A DNA stretch of 64,000 nucleotides from Colocasia esculenta (GCA_014218235.1 CM024759.1:76095079-76159078), one strand, 5' to 3'; numbered from the stretch's first letter, positions 1-10,840 are shown. Numbers and translations are program-made. The notes: generated by a model not told the origin, from the sequence alone.

Positions 1-1013
1 ATCGGCTCGTTTACACCCCTATGTGTGAGAAGAGAAGTGATGAGATGAGTTATGTCTTGCTGACATGGGTTCCACTTGGCCTACTTACGACTGTTAACCT
101 TCTTTTGATAAAAGTGGTAAGGTAGAAGGAAGTGTGGCCTTCGACATCGGACAACTATTCTTTTGGAGCCTTACCTTCATATATCTCTCCTCTACTCTCT
201 TTTCAAAAGGCTAAGACTGTGCTGAGCACATTAGAGCCCATAGACACTTGGTATACATAAATGAAATATTTAACTAATCTGAAAGTCTTAGCATTCACAA
301 TCTCTCAAAGAAAATACAGAATCAAGAAAGAAAAAGGGAGTTCATTAAGTGATAATCATGAAGAAATGAAGACTTCGTGTGTGTTTTTTCAGATAAGATT
401 ATACTGTTTTCCTTGATTAATGCTAGTATAATAAACATAAATCATATTAAATATGCACCCCGACAAACTAAGGTGCACAATGATAAGAGAAGAGACTATA
501 CGTACGTCGAGAAGCTCAAGTCTGGACCTTCGTCCCTGTCCTTAGTGAGTTGGATTTTAGGATTTGTCCATAATTCATAAGAAAGTGGGAATAATTACAA
601 ATATATATATATATATATATATATATTAACATGTACGGTTACAACAATGTATCAAGAGAAAATACAGTAATTAGAGTAAGGAAATATTCTTAATGTACGT
701 CCTTAGTTTTTGGTGTAAAAGTTGTCTTGCTGCAGGTGCTGAAAGCCCCCTTCATCATGTGCCTTTTTGTGCTTAATATCATCCTTCACTATGTGCTGCT
801 AATTAATATTTTTGAAGCGCAACTAATTGCAGGCCTACGTGTTTAAGCACTCATTTGCTTGGGTAGGTTATTTTTGAACTCATGCTTTCATGGAAACGAA
901 CCCTCTTTTCCATAAACTTACATATAACATTGGAATGAATTTCCATAATTATGCACGTTATATATAGTTATTTTTGTCGTCCATCTCGGGAGTACATGAT
1001 ATCTAGATCCGTT
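1..1013. other. AT-rich intergenic DNA, no gene recognised
   Basis: I see no recognisable coding exon here on either strand. The open frames are short and lack conserved motifs. The only obvious structure is the AT dinucleotide run listed separately. The base composition matches other gene-poor stretches of this window. Confidence 0.6.
600..626. repeat. (AT)n microsatellite
   Basis: An uninterrupted run of about 13 AT dinucleotides, read directly. Similar runs lie at about 14070-14100, 15578-15597, 15838-15866 and 23636-23647. Confidence 0.95.
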
Positions 1014-1330
1014 CCGGATCAGACCTCTTTGATAAACAGATAAGGGGATTGAGATAGATTAATTATTCATGTATAGATTATTCATATTTTTTTGATTTAA
1101 TGATTTAATAAAGATAATTATGAAGAGAGATAATTTTTAACGTGACGTGATATGATACTATAGAGTATTGTATATTATCACCCTTTTATCTTTAATTTAA
1201 CATCATTTATTCATATATAAAGATGAGATATACGATTTTTTAGAGAAGTATTATCCCCCTCCATGGATAAGATCTATCCCTTTACTTAACATCTATTTAT
1301 CCTAATTAAGTTTTATCATTCAAAATTAAA
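1014..1330. repeat. AT-rich dispersed repeat (MITE-like), left copy
   Basis: Starts near ATCAGACCTCTTTGATA and ends near AAGTTTTATCA. The same series of blocks recurs in the same order and orientation at about 14672-15020: ATCAGACC.CTTTGATAA, a GATAAT/ATATGATA tract, TCTAATTTAACA, ATTTATC, ATAAAGA.GAGATATAC, TTTTTTAGAG, and CCTTTATC-type blocks. No coding capacity is visible. It could be a non-autonomous DNA transposon or a decayed retroelement piece. I could not define terminal inverted repeats or a target duplication. Confidence 0.5.
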
Positions 1331-1438
1331 CTAAATAAATTATCAAATCTATACTATACTTATAATTCTCAGTTTTAAAAGTACACGTGTCATCACCAGA
1401 CTTCTTCAAAATCCTGCCAAAACTGAAATATATAGTAC

Positions 1439-1462
1439 TCTCTTCTCTCTCTCTCTTCTCCG
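1439..1462. repeat. (CT)n microsatellite
   Basis: A run of CT dinucleotides with a few interruptions just inside the Helitron 5' end. It may be part of a captured 5' leader. Confidence 0.8.
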
Positions 1463-1667
1463 CTGCGATGCCTACCCATTCAGATTTTTTTTCCTCATTT
1501 TCTTTTTTCCTCCCTGCATTGTCTACACTTTTACCACATTAATGATCTGTCTGCTCTTTCATTTCACGGTCAAAAGTTTACTGGTGTTTCGCCTTCCCAC
1601 GTCAATCCGCCATTTCCCGATGAAGACGTGTGGGGAGCCGCTGCCTTACCTCCCCTCGCTCTCACAA

Positions 1668-1925
1668 CGTCCCCCTAGCCCTCGCAGCCTCGCGCCTCAC
1701 ACCTTCCCCCATGCCCTCGCACCGCCCCCCTCACCTCGCCCTCGCCCTCGCCCTCACAGTCTCCCCTCGCAGCCTCACCCTCACCCTCGCAGCCTAGCCC
1801 TCGCCCTCGCACCGTCCCCCTCACCCTCGCAACTTCGCTCTCACCCTCGCCGTCGTAGTCTCGCCGTCGCAGTCTTGCCCTCGCCGTCGCAGTCTCGCCC
1901 TCGAAGTGCATCGCCGTCGCAGACT
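1668..1925. repeat. CCCTCGC-type minisatellite, low complexity
   Basis: Dense repetition of 6-7 base units such as CCCTCGC, CCCTCAC and CCGTCGCAGT. Every reading frame therefore becomes a Pro/Ser/Arg- or Gly/Glu-rich low-complexity peptide, which explains the long but meaningless ORFs on both strands. It lies just upstream of the AAE3-like fragment. Confidence 0.85.
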
Positions 1926-1931
1926 CCCCTT

Positions 1932-2286
1932 CAGTTCGAGTTCTACCTCTCTGATTCCGAGTCCAAGCTCCTCCTCACCGACACCGAGAGCTACCACGCC
2001 ACCCAAGCTGCTGCCGCCAAGCTCTGCCTTGCTTGCTCAGGCCACCGCTTCGCTCCCGGGCGCTCTGTATCAAGGAGCTCATCAACCGCGGAGGTAACTG
2101 ATCTCCCGAAGACTCCTAAAATTTTTTTTTCCCCCATTGATTCCATAAACATCATCACTTATCTGATTACTGAACATTGCTAGCGATAAAATATCACTGA
2201 TCGAGGTCGACGAGGTGTTGTGGTCGCACCCGGAGGTCGCCCAAGCCGTGGCTTTCGGAGTCCCCGACGACAAATACGGAGAAGAG
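1932..2286 (+). pseudogene. AAE3-like acyl-CoA synthetase, rearranged gene fragment
   Basis: Two pieces of a plant ANL-family acyl-activating enzyme of the AAE3 type (peroxisomal CoA synthetase-like / oxalate-CoA ligase). Piece one (from 1932) reads FEFYLSDSESKLLLT followed by an Ala-rich QAAAAKL block, which belongs to the N-terminal half of the enzyme. It is joined, with a frame change, to IKELINRGG (2069-2093), which in the family lies in the C-terminal third, and a GT donor follows at 2094. After a short intron, 2184-2286 encodes ISLIEVDEV then HPEVAQAVAFGVPDDKYGEE, followed by another GT donor. The middle of the enzyme is missing, including the AMP-binding P-loop and adenylation motifs. 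The fragment cannot be functional. The kept splice borders show capture from genomic DNA rather than from mRNA. Confidence 0.8.
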
Positions 2287-2586
2287 GTATAACGACTTTC
2301 TTCATATGTACTTTAATTTGCTGCCTTTTTCGTCTTCAGTACCACCTGTTGCCCCAAAGCCTTGCCATCCATCCAGACAGTAAGTTATGATGCTGTGGGA
2401 AAACCTCGAGTCTTGCAGCCAGATTGTAGCATGAACAACGGGCGATTGCCGTTGTGCATCCTTAGTGCTGATATCTGCGACGATTTTTCCACCCCTCTTT
2501 CCCCCCCTCCCCCATTTTTCCCCCCTTCCGACATTTCCTTCTTCTTATTTCCCTTCTTGAGTTCATCAGCTGAAAAAAAAAAAAAG

Positions 2587-2932
2587 ATGATATTTCTGCA
2601 GCCTCTGCTATTAAGCTACAGAGAGTTGCATCCGAGCTCCGGAATCGTTCCGCAGCATCCTCTTCGGAAGAGTCGTAGAGAGAGGAATCCGAGCTCAGTA
2701 ACCATGGCAGCTTCCGGTCCATGCCGTGAATGACAACCTCATTCTCTTCTCCTACAATGAGATGCTGGTTGCCACCAGGAACTTCTGGCGGGACAAGATA
2801 CTTGGGCAAGGTGGGTTTGGGGTTGTCTATAAATGGGTCATCGATGAGAATGTTAGGCCTGGCTTCGCTTCCATCCAAGTTGCTGTCAAGCAGCTGAATC
2901 CAGATGGCCTCCAAGGTCATAGGGAATGGCGG
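2587..2932 (+). pseudogene. Receptor-like cytoplasmic kinase, 5' gene fragment
   Basis: 2726-2932 encodes the start of a kinase domain typical of plant RLCK-VII (PBL-type) proteins: an F-S-Y-N-E-M subdomain lead-in, the glycine-rich loop GQGGFGVV, the VIDENVRPG insert typical of this group, the invariant ATP-binding lysine in VAVKQLNPDG, and QGHREW at the exon end followed by a GT donor. Upstream, 2587-2676 encodes a basic and Ser-rich N-terminus (KLQRVASELRNRS) that fits the pre-kinase region but is out of frame. The catalytic HRD loop and DFG motif are absent, so this is a truncated fragment. The glycine usual after VYK is tryptophan here. Confidence 0.8.
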
Positions 2933-2998
2933 GTAATTCTCATCTTTCATGCGTCACCTTTAAATATTTCAAGGTGTTTTGTTATGTATGTTGAGTGA

Positions 2999-3747
2999 CC
3001 TAATGAATCGCGACGTCCCCCATGGCCGCAATTTTACTTAAAAAGCATCTGCTGGGTTGGACGCGATTTAAAACAGTGAGTCTATATATACAAGACCCCT
3101 GCGCAGCAATGAGGAGAGAGAGACCTTACCCCCACCAGAGCGGCGAAGCCCTGCCCGTCCAACGCGTCGCCTGCCTGCCATTCCGTTCCACATCCGCCGG
3201 GAGCCCTAGTAGGACGATCCTATCGTCCAAAAGCTGCCGTTCCGGAGCCGGAGGACGATCCGCGCCGTATGCTCCACAACGAGGCGTCACCATCCATCAC
3301 GCTGTTCCCGGGCTCTCACATCCTTTCTCTCCCCCTGTCCGGTCACCAGACAACACACACGCACACACGTGCATGCTCCCCCCCCTGTCTAGTTAGGGGT
3401 TTTCATTCCCGTAGTTAGGAGGTGCGTCTGCGCCATTTTACGTCCCGTCCGCTATCTTCCGTTGTCTTTTTTCATTTACTACACGTCCGCCTAATCCGTT
3501 TCCATTCTCATCCTCTTCAGGTACTGCAGGCTAAATCTCCTTTGCCGGCCGGCCGGTGGAAGGAGGAGGAAGGACCCACCGCACACACATCCCGCTACTT
3601 TCCACGGGTCCAAAAAGGTACACATCCCCTAGACCCGTCCCTACTTTTGGTACTTTTAGTAAAAGTACCTGGCGATCGCGGCTTTTCTTTACTTTCCGTA
3701 CACTTTTATCCCTGTGTGGGCGCCGTTTATTCTCTCAGTCTATACTA
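2999..3747. other. Helitron filler, no gene recognised; promoter-like TATA tract
   Basis: GC-rich captured-looking DNA. A TATA-like tract (TCTATATATACAAG at 3081) lies about 30 bases before an ATG at 3111 whose 95-residue frame shows no motif I recognise. It could be the promoter and 5' leader of another captured gene, possibly the GDSL gene whose fragment follows. A weak hairpin (GCAC-ACAC-GTGC) followed by CTAGT at 3389-3393 was considered as another Helitron end. Confidence 0.35.
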
Positions 3748-3800
3748 TCTATACTATTATAATAAAACTCAATCTTAGAAGTACACATGGCAGTACCAGA
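3748..3800 (+). repeat. Second Helitron 5'-terminus-like sequence
   Basis: TCTATACTATTATAATAAA follows an A and continues with CTTAGAAGTACAC, a GTACCAG block and AACTGAGATATGTAG. This is the same order as the terminus at 1348 (TCTATACTATACTTATAAT, TTTTAAAAGTACAC, ATCACCAG, AACTGAAATATATAG). Two related Helitron starts therefore exist upstream of one 3' end. Confidence 0.65.
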
Positions 3801-4099
3801 GTGTTGTGTTTTCCCACCAAACTGAGATATGTAGCCTTCCTTTTTTCCTTTTCGTCGCCACGTGTTATACACCGAATTTATTTACCCAACTTTTTCTCTT
3901 TCTTGCTCGCCGCGCTGCCTACCCCTTTGGTTCCCGGTGAAAAGTGAACGGTGTTTCTCCTTCCCATGCCATTCTCTCTATTTCTGAAGATGGTGGTGGG
4001 AGTCGGATTTCCTCGCCGTCCTCCTTCTGCTACTGCGGCTATTCTCGGCAACATTTCCTATCGGGTCTACTGCGAGAACAACAGATCGACGAGGTGAAC

Positions 4100-4259
4100 A
4101 TGACGGCGGCAACTTGTGCCGATCCCTAGAACTACGTGAGCGGGACGGCATCCACGCGACGGAAGCCTTTTTGTCAAGCTCTTGGCATGGGCCATCGTCA
4201 ACGGCTCCTGCTCCAAACCCCGCTTCCCCTTCTCCAACTTCTGCGACTTGGAACCGATT
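4100..4259 (+). pseudogene. GDSL esterase/lipase, C-terminal fragment
   Basis: The reading ATCADP, NYVS, then (one base missing) DGIHATEAF and later WAIVNGSC.KPRFPF matches block V near the C-terminus of plant GDSL esterases, where the DxxH pair supplies the catalytic aspartate and histidine (D and H of DGIH here). Defects are visible: a TAG codon after ADP, and a one-base deletion that removes the tryptophan expected before DGIH. The nucleophile block I (GDS) and block III are absent. The Tekay gypsy element is inserted at 4259/4260, and the sequence resumes at 12744. Confidence 0.7.
4255..4259. repeat. Left target-site duplication of gypsy-1 (CGATT)
   Basis: CGATT sits immediately before the LTR, and TGATT (12739-12743) immediately follows the other LTR. 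The single C-to-T difference at a CpG is what cytosine deamination would produce. Confidence 0.7.
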
Positions 4260-6099
4260 TGTAAGGTCTCGGGTCTTTAGTGGATCCTTATTGGGTCTGT
4301 AGTGGTTCTGTGTGTCGACGACAAGACCATTGTGTTGACTTGGGGTTGACGGCCAGGGCTTGCCGTTGAGTCTGAGTCAGCGTCCAGCGATTGGACGTCT
4401 GATGTTGAACTCAACGACATGTGATCTGGACGTCAGTCTGTGGCGGTTCAGTTGCGGCCAGAGATGTTGATGTCGACTAACCCATCCTGTTGAAATAGGG
4501 CAGCCCGAGAGCAGAGCTTCTTCTTCTCCTTTCCTCTCCCTTCTTCCACCTTTGCCTTTCTTGATTCCTGCAGTTTCTGTTGAGTGATTTGAGCTTGTGG
4601 GAAGGCCCTGGATCGTGTGGCGTTGCTAGATCGGGCGGGAAACGGTGGGTTGGTGCGATTCGCGCGGAGTCTTCGGGGAATCCAGCGCGATTAGTGGCTG
4701 TTTGGGGATTCTTAAGGCGTTCTGAGGTAGGGACTTAACCCCTATAACCTCCCCAGCAAACTAGCATGCCCAATTAAGTGAATTGGAATGCATTTTATGG
4801 TTTAGGGTTTGGGTTATATCATGCCGGAATTGAGGGTGGTTTGGATAATCTAGGTGTTAGATTGTCTAATTATGATTTCTGATAATGTGGATTGATGAGA
4901 GGATGTGTTTCCCTCCATCAGTTATGTTTATTTAGTGTTTCTGCCCATTGGGACTGATTCAGTTCAGTTCTGGGTATGGGGACTGAAGATATCAACCGTC
5001 CACATCTGTTGACGTTGAGATCTTCAGGGGTGATTTAAACGACAAGGTCGATTGCCGTTTAGTATTGTTGACGCATAGGGGCTGCCGTTTATCTCTGATT
5101 GGCGCAATCGATGTGGCCGTTTATATTCTGTGTCCCAGCAGACTTAAGTTGTGTGATTAGAGGCGATTGACATGTGATGTCCGCCCTATAGCACAAGTGG
5201 GCCAGGCTTAGAGTGTGACTCCGCCTGTGCATAAGAGTAATTGTTTTGTGGCACGAGGTGTTACTACTGTACGGGGTTCAGACGTTGAGTGTGTTCCGTC
5301 TGTTGTACGCGCGTTGCGTTACTGTGTACCCGTTTCTGTTGTGTTACCTAGGCGTGGGTGCGACTCCGTCTAGACGACTAGCGTGTGGTTGTCCTCCGCT
5401 AGTGAGCCGGACATCGAGTGCGACTCTGTCCTGTGCGTACTCCTTTTGGTGGTTTTGAGCCGGTCTCCGTGGAGCCCCTTCTCTACCGCTAGGGTCAAGC
5501 GTAGGGGAAAAATCGGTCGTGGACCAGACGCGAGAGAGAGCGTCTGTAGTGTGCACACGTGGCTGGGGTTGAGAGCCTCTGTGGTGACGGGACGCCGAGC
5601 CACAGACCCTAGCTGAGTCCTACTTGCTGTGTGTGTGAGTGTGTGTTATTACTGAGCCGCGTGGTTTACAGTTTTGTGTTGTGGTGCGACGTGTACTTAC
5701 TTTCAGTTTTTACTTTCCGCACTTTAGTTTAGTTGCCGGTGGGGTTACTTTTCCCTACTGGGTCTCTTTCTTGAGACTCACTCCCTTCCCTTTCAGGTGG
5801 GTCTTTGTCGACTCCCCGTTCCAGGCGAGTCTAGCCACTCCGGTGTTGGTGCTCCCTAGCTGCAGTGAGTTAGTACCTTTTTGTTGTACTTCTGTACTCT
5901 GTACTTGTCTCAGACTCTGAGATTGTATATGATATGTTCATATAGTGGAATTTTACTGCTTTGCTTGCATGGTGTGTATCTTCTTACATATAGTCTCCTC
6001 GGACTTTCACTTCCTACCCTTCCGAGCTTGTCTCGTGGTTAGCGGGTCAGAATTCGGGTTACTGGTTGTTACTGGTAATGCGGATTCTGGGTCGTTACA
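4260..6099 (+). repeat. Gypsy-1 5' LTR
   Basis: 1840 bp, TGTAAGGTCTCGGG at the start and GGGTCGTTACA at the end, giving a TGTAA/TTACA inverted border. It is co-linear over its whole length with 10897-12738. Many of the differences between the two are one-base insertions or deletions, often in G or T runs, rather than substitutions. Confidence 0.95.
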
Positions 6100-6102
6100 G
6101 TT

Positions 6103-6114
6103 TGGTATCAGAGC
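6103..6114 (+). promoter_or_regulatory. Gypsy-1 primer-binding site, initiator Met-tRNA
   Basis: TGGTATCAGAGC three bases after the LTR end is the classical plant LTR-retrotransposon primer site, complementary to the 3' end of initiator tRNA-Met. It primes minus-strand DNA synthesis. Confidence 0.95.
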
Positions 6115-6265
6115 CTGGTCTGATGAGATATATATAAGAAATACCCATCATGTTAACTCAGAGTATAAAGAGTACAGCTGCAGCTGTAGCTTGCTATCTA
6201 TCGTAGCCAGTTCCCGGAGTAGTTAGTGTATTTATGTGTGTATTTTTGGTTCTGTGTGTAGTTCT

Positions 6266-7480
6266 ATGGCGCCTAGGCGACGTCCTAGAGAGTAGCCGAG
6301 CAGGCGACTCGTCAGAGGTTGGAGATGCTCCGCCACCTCAGCAGACGCAGCCTTTGCCACAGGACGCACATAGTGGTATTGTTCCGCCGCCGCCACCTCC
6401 ACCTCAGGTAGCTCAGGGATTAGACATGACTCGATTTCTTGAGGGGATGGCTCAGTTTGTTGCTCAGCACCGTGACGCGCCGTACCCCAGGGTGGTACTG
6501 GGAGGGTGTTGAGGGAGTTCTTGCAGTTTCAGCCTCCTCAGTTTTTGGCCAGCCTGATCCATGTATGCGCGAGCATGGTTAGATGCAGTGGAGCGGACTT
6601 TTCGTTCCATGGAGTGTGTTCCAGAGGAGCGAGTGCTTTAGCCAGTTACCAGTTGCAGGCGCAGGCGTTGACTTGGTGGTCCGCTGAGTGGGAGACTACT
6701 TTTCAGTCTCGTCCACTTAGACAGATTCCGTGGCAGGAGTTTGTTGTTTCTTTTGAGAGAGCCTTCTGTCCTACTTACGTCCGGACGGAGAGGTTGTACC
6801 AGTTTCTGGACCTGCAGCAGAGGGACTCTACTGTGGTGCCGTACAGGGCCAGATTTGTGGAGTTAGGGCGTTATGCTCCGCAGATTATGGGAGATGGGGT
6901 CTGAGGACTCAGCAGCTTGTGAGGGGCTTGAGGCCAGAGCTCAGGCAGGCGCTGATAGTTGCTCGTGTCACAGACTTGGATGCGGCCTATCAGACAGCGG
7001 CAGCGTTGGAGGCAGACACCTTGCGGACTCGTGCTCGGAGTGCAGAGGTTCAGACGCAGGTAGTTTCCTTCTCAGCCTCGCCAGCAGCAGGGTAGTGTGC
7101 AGATGACCCCAGGACTACGACTTCCTATGCGTCCACTTCTACTGGGACCGGCGAAGTCAGGATCTCGGAGGAAGTTTCGGCGTGATAGGAGGCAGGCAGA
7201 GCAAGGCAGCAGTCGGTTGGGAGTGTTCAGCAGCCGACAGGTCAGCCTTCGCAGCAGGTACAACGTACTTTTGCTGGGCAGTGTTACCGGTGTGACCAGA
7301 TGGGTCACTTGGCGCAAGATTGTCCTTTGTTACCTCGTGTGCCGCAGCAGCAGACCCATCACAGCCCCGAGTGCAGCAGCAGCAGCAGCAGCAGGCACCT
7401 GTGCAGCAGCGTCAGCAGACCGAGGTTCTGGTGGTCGAGAGGTAGAGGTCATGTTACCCACTTGACTCGTGCAGACGCGG
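6266..7480 (+). pseudogene. gag: Gypsy-1 gag (capsid and zinc knuckle), frameshifted
   Basis: ATG at 6266 opens MAPRRRPRE, then a TAG at 6293 stops it. Gag resumes in shifted frames: a Pro/Gln-rich linker near 6330-6420, then capsid-like sequence over 6570-6900 (ASYQLQAQALTWWSAEW, WQEFVVSFERAF, LDLQQRDSTVVPYRARF). A CCHC knuckle C-Y-R-C-D-Q-M-G-H-L-A-Q-D-C lies at 7282-7323. In the family, capsid assembles the particle and the knuckle packages RNA. At least four frame changes are needed. Confidence 0.85.
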
Positions 7481-7990
7481 AGGCAGCTCACCTGGTGGAA
7501 GGTACTGTTTCAGTTTTTGGTTATGCAGCTGCAGCTAGAGTCTTGTTTGATTCCGGTGCCTCTCACTCTTTTGTGTCTGAGGACTTTTTAGACTCTCTTG
7601 GAGATTGAGTTCGGGAGAGTCTGTTGAGTTGGCAGTAGAGTTGCCGACAGGGGACTTTGTCCTTACGTCCTACTGTCTCGAGGAGGTACCTGTGCATTTG
7701 CAGGATCAGTTGTTGTCAGCCCGTCTATTTGCCTTGCATTACATGACTATGATGTGATTTTGGGTATGGACTGGTTAGAGCGGTATGGTGCAGTGATGGA
7801 TTGCCAGAAGAAGAGGTGCACTTGCGGATAGCTGGGGCAGCGGCGTTCTACTTTCAGGGTATCGTACCTCTTACTTCTCGCTTTTTAGTTTCTGCTTTGA
7901 GGGCAGGGAGGTTGCTTGCTTCTGGTTGTCAGGGTTTCCTAGTTTCTGCAGTGACTCTTGACAGATTGCCTCGGGAGTGGGGGACATTCC
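7451..7990 (+). pseudogene. Gypsy-1 aspartic protease region
   Basis: The catalytic motif LFDSGASHSF is read at about 7542-7571, followed by SEDFL. This is the pepsin-like retroviral protease that cuts Gag-Pol. The frame ends at a TGA near 7606, and downstream family sequence (GMDWLERYGAV at about 7769) lies in another frame. Confidence 0.85.
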
Positions 7991-8910
7991 TGTAGTGTGT
8001 GAGTTTCCGGATGTTTTTCCGGAAGAGTTGTCTGGTCTTCCACCAGAGAGAGAGATTGAGTTTACTGTAGTTTTTGTTCCTGGCACTTTACCTTTTGCGC
8101 AGGCACCGTACCGTATGGCACCAGCAGAGTTGAGGGAGTTGAAGAGGCAGCTTGAGGAGTTGTTGGAGAGGGCTATATTCGTCCTAGCTTTTCTCCGTGG
8201 GGGTCACCTGTTTTGTTTGTCCGGAAGAAGGATGGTAGCCTGAGGTTGGTATCGATTATAGAAGCTAAATCAAGTGACCATCAAGAATAGGTATCCTTTG
8301 CCTAGGATTGATGATCTCTTTGATCAGCTTCAGTCTGCTCGTGTCTTCTCGAAGATTGACTTGAGGTCGGGCTACTATCAGCTGCGGATTAGAGATTCTG
8401 ACATTGAGAGGACTGCTTTTCGGACCAGATATGGACACTTTGAGTTTTTGGTGATGCCGTTTGGGCTCACCAATGCTCCAGCGGCCTTCATGGATCTGAT
8501 GCACCGGGTGTTCCACCAGTTCTTGGACCGGTTTGTCGTAGTGTTTGTTGACGACATTCTGGGTACTCCGCTTCGGAGGAGGAGCACACCGAGCACCTGA
8601 GGATCGTGTTGCAGACCTTGCGAGAGCACCAGTTGTATGCCAAACTTAGTAAGTGTGAGTTTTGGCTACAACAGGTTCACTTCTTGGGGCACATGATCTC
8701 AGGTGAGGGAGTTTCAGTAGATCTAGCGAAGGTTGAGGCAGATTTGCAGTGGGAGAGTCCCAGATCTGTGTCTGAGATTCGTAGCTTTCTGGGTTTGGCA
8801 GGTTACTATCGCAGGTTTGTTCGAGATTTTTCTCAGGTTGCTGCACCCTTGACTCGGTTGACGAAAAGGGAGTTCCGTTTGAGTGGTCGGAGCAGTGCGA
8901 GCAGAGCTTC
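7991..8910 (+). pseudogene. Gypsy-1 reverse transcriptase
   Basis: Conserved RT blocks are present in broken frames: VFPEELSGLPPERE and APYRMAPAELRELK (linker and fingers), KNRYPLPRIDDLFDQL, FSKIDLRSGYYQLR (block with the first catalytic Asp), MPFGLTNAPAAFMDLM, and the active-site block VVVFVDDIL at about 8539-8565 with its Asp pair. Block E (FLGHMIS) and the connection SFLGLAGYYRRF follow. Frame changes occur near 8170, 8240 and 8565. Confidence 0.92.
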
Positions 8911-9330
8911 ATAGAGTTGAAGCGACTGCTTACGTCGGCGCCAGTTCTTGCCTTACCTTCGGGTGAGGAGGGTTTTGAGGTTTGCACAGATGCTTCAGGT
9001 GTTGGTTTGGGTGCGGTCTTGATGCAGCAAGGCCGGTGGTGGCTTATGCGTCTCGCCAGCTTAAGCCCCACGAGGAGAGTTACCCGACCCACGACCTAGA
9101 GCTTGCAGCTGTGGTGTTTGCTTTGTGGATTTGGCGTCTTTACCTGTACGAGTGAGTTTTGTAGTCCGTACCGACCACCAGAGTTTGAGATATGTGTTTT
9201 CTCAGAGGGATCTGAATATGAGGCAGCGTCGATGGATGGAATATCTGAAGAGACTATTTTCAGCATTGAGTATAAGCCTGGAAAGGCGAATGTAGTTGCA
9301 GATGCCTTGAGTAGGAAAGCACAGATGAGT
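8911..9330 (+). pseudogene. Gypsy-1 RNase H
   Basis: LTSAPVLALP then TDASGVGLGAVLMQ supplies the first RNase H Asp. TRRVT.RPTTYDLELAAVVFAL-type sequence is in shifted frames near 9060-9130. The domain closes with YKPGKANVVADALSRK (9270-9320), the usual C-terminus. The enzyme degrades the RNA strand after cDNA synthesis. Confidence 0.88.
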
Positions 9331-9559
9331 CATCTGATGCTTAGAGAGTGGCAGTTGTGGCAGTCTGCGACAGAGGGATCTTTCAGAGTTTCATGCAGTC
9401 GTCGTCAGTGTGTGTTGGGCAGTTTTTAGCAGCTCCCGCAGTTGTGAGATAGGTTGCTGAGGCTCAGCAGGCAGATCCCGAGTTGCACAGTGTTTGCTTC
9501 TTCCAGAGGTTGAGCTTTGTGAGGACGGGACTGTTAGGTTCCGAGATAGACTCTATGTC

Positions 9560-10320
9560 CTGTTGAGGAGTCTATCAGGAGAGTCGTTTTGCAGGAGGCA
9601 CATGGTTCCAGGTACTCTATTCATCCAGGGGCGACCAAGATGTATCACAGGTTGAGACGTCAGTTTTGGTGGCCTGGGATGAAGAGAGACATAGCGGCTT
9701 TTGTTGCTAGGTGTTTGGTCTGTCAGCAGGTGAAGGCCGAACATCAGCGTCCGGAGGACTTGTGCAGCCGTTAGAGATTCCGATGTGGAAGTGGGACCAC
9801 GTTACGACTGACTTTGTTTGTGGTTTGCCGAGGACAGCTGGAGGTTTTGACAGCATTTGGGTTCTTGTGGACAGATTGACGAAGACTGCCAGATTCTACC
9901 TGTCAGGACTAGTTGGGGTGTGAGTAGGTTGGCCGCGTTGTACGTAGAGAGGATTGATCCTTTGCATGGAGTGCCGATCTCTATTGTGTCAGACAGGGAT
10001 CCTCGCTTCACTTCTGGGTTCTGTGCGTTTCCAGAGAGCTTTGGGGACAGAGTTAGCTTTTAGTTCCGCCTACCACCCTCAGTCAGACGTCAGTCAGAGC
10101 GGAATATCCAGACTTTGGAGGACATGCTTAGAGCTTGTTGCCTGGAGTGGCAGGGGTGTGGACAGTTCACTTGCCGTTGGTCAAGTTCGCATATAATAAT
10201 AGTTATCACTCCAGTATCGTTTGGCACCATATGAGGCTTTGTACGGATGACCGTGTCGCACTCCTCTTGACTGGTTCGAGGTTGGCGAGCGAGTTGTCAC
10301 GGGGCCGAGTTGGTTCAGCA
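9560..10320 (+). pseudogene. Gypsy-1 integrase, zinc finger and catalytic core
   Basis: The HHCC finger is seen as an IHPGATKMYHRL block followed by FVARCLVCQQVKAEH (9690-9750). The core follows with TTDFVCGLPR (first Asp), VLVDRLTKTA, ERIDPLHGVP, VSDRDPRF (second Asp) and a YNNSYHSS block (10190-10215) in shifted frames. The enzyme joins cDNA to the host chromosome. At least four frame changes are present. Confidence 0.9.
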
Positions 10321-10432
10321 GTCAGTTGAGGTAGTTCAGCTTGTGAGACAGAGGCTTCAGACAGCTTAGAGTCGGCAGAAGAGTTATGCAGATCAGCGCA
10401 GACGACCGCTCGAGTTTCAGGTAGGAGACCAG

Positions 10433-10840
10433 GTGTTTGTTCGTGTGTCTCCTATGATGGGAGTGGTTAGGTTCGGTAAGCGTGGAAAGTTGAGTCCTCG
10501 CTTTATTGGGCCTTTTACCATTACTGAGCGTGTCGGAGGTTTGGCGTACAGACTTGAGCTTCCGTCAGAGTTGGCAGCAGTGCACGACGTGTTTCACGTG
10601 TCGATGCTTCGGAGGTACCTTTCTGACGAGTCTCACGTTTTGCAGAGTGCAGAGTGGTCTGAGGTGACTCCAGTGTTGATTGTACCAGAGTTTCCGTTGC
10701 ACATTGAGGATCGCCGAGTTCAGAGGTTGAGGAACAAGGCAATCCCTTTAGTTCGTGTTGCGTGGCAGCGGCACTCCGGTGGTGAGTCGACATGGGAGCG
10801 GAGGACGAAATGCGCGAGCATTTCCGTACCTCTTTGGTGA
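10433..10840 (+). pseudogene. Gypsy-1 integrase C-terminus with chromodomain-like tail
   Basis: A 135-codon open frame carries KLSPRFIGPFTITERVG, LELPSELAAVHDVFHVSMLRRY and the terminal RRVQRLRNKAIPLVRVAW.HSGGESTWE block. In Tekay elements this last block is the degenerate chromodomain thought to steer integration to heterochromatin. The frame shifts just before the usual C-terminal Y-P-L-F end. Confidence 0.85.

Noticed and set aside
1542..2183. 213-codon frame beginning before the AAE3-like piece
   Set aside because: Its first half is CCCTCGC repeat; only the last part matches a protein family, and that part is a rearranged fragment.
3361..3393. Possible Helitron 3' end (GCAC-ACAC-GTGC hairpin, CTAGT)
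   Set aside because: The stem is only four base pairs and the hairpin-to-CTAG distance (15 bases) is longer than usual. Kept only as an alternative explanation for the two 5' ends.
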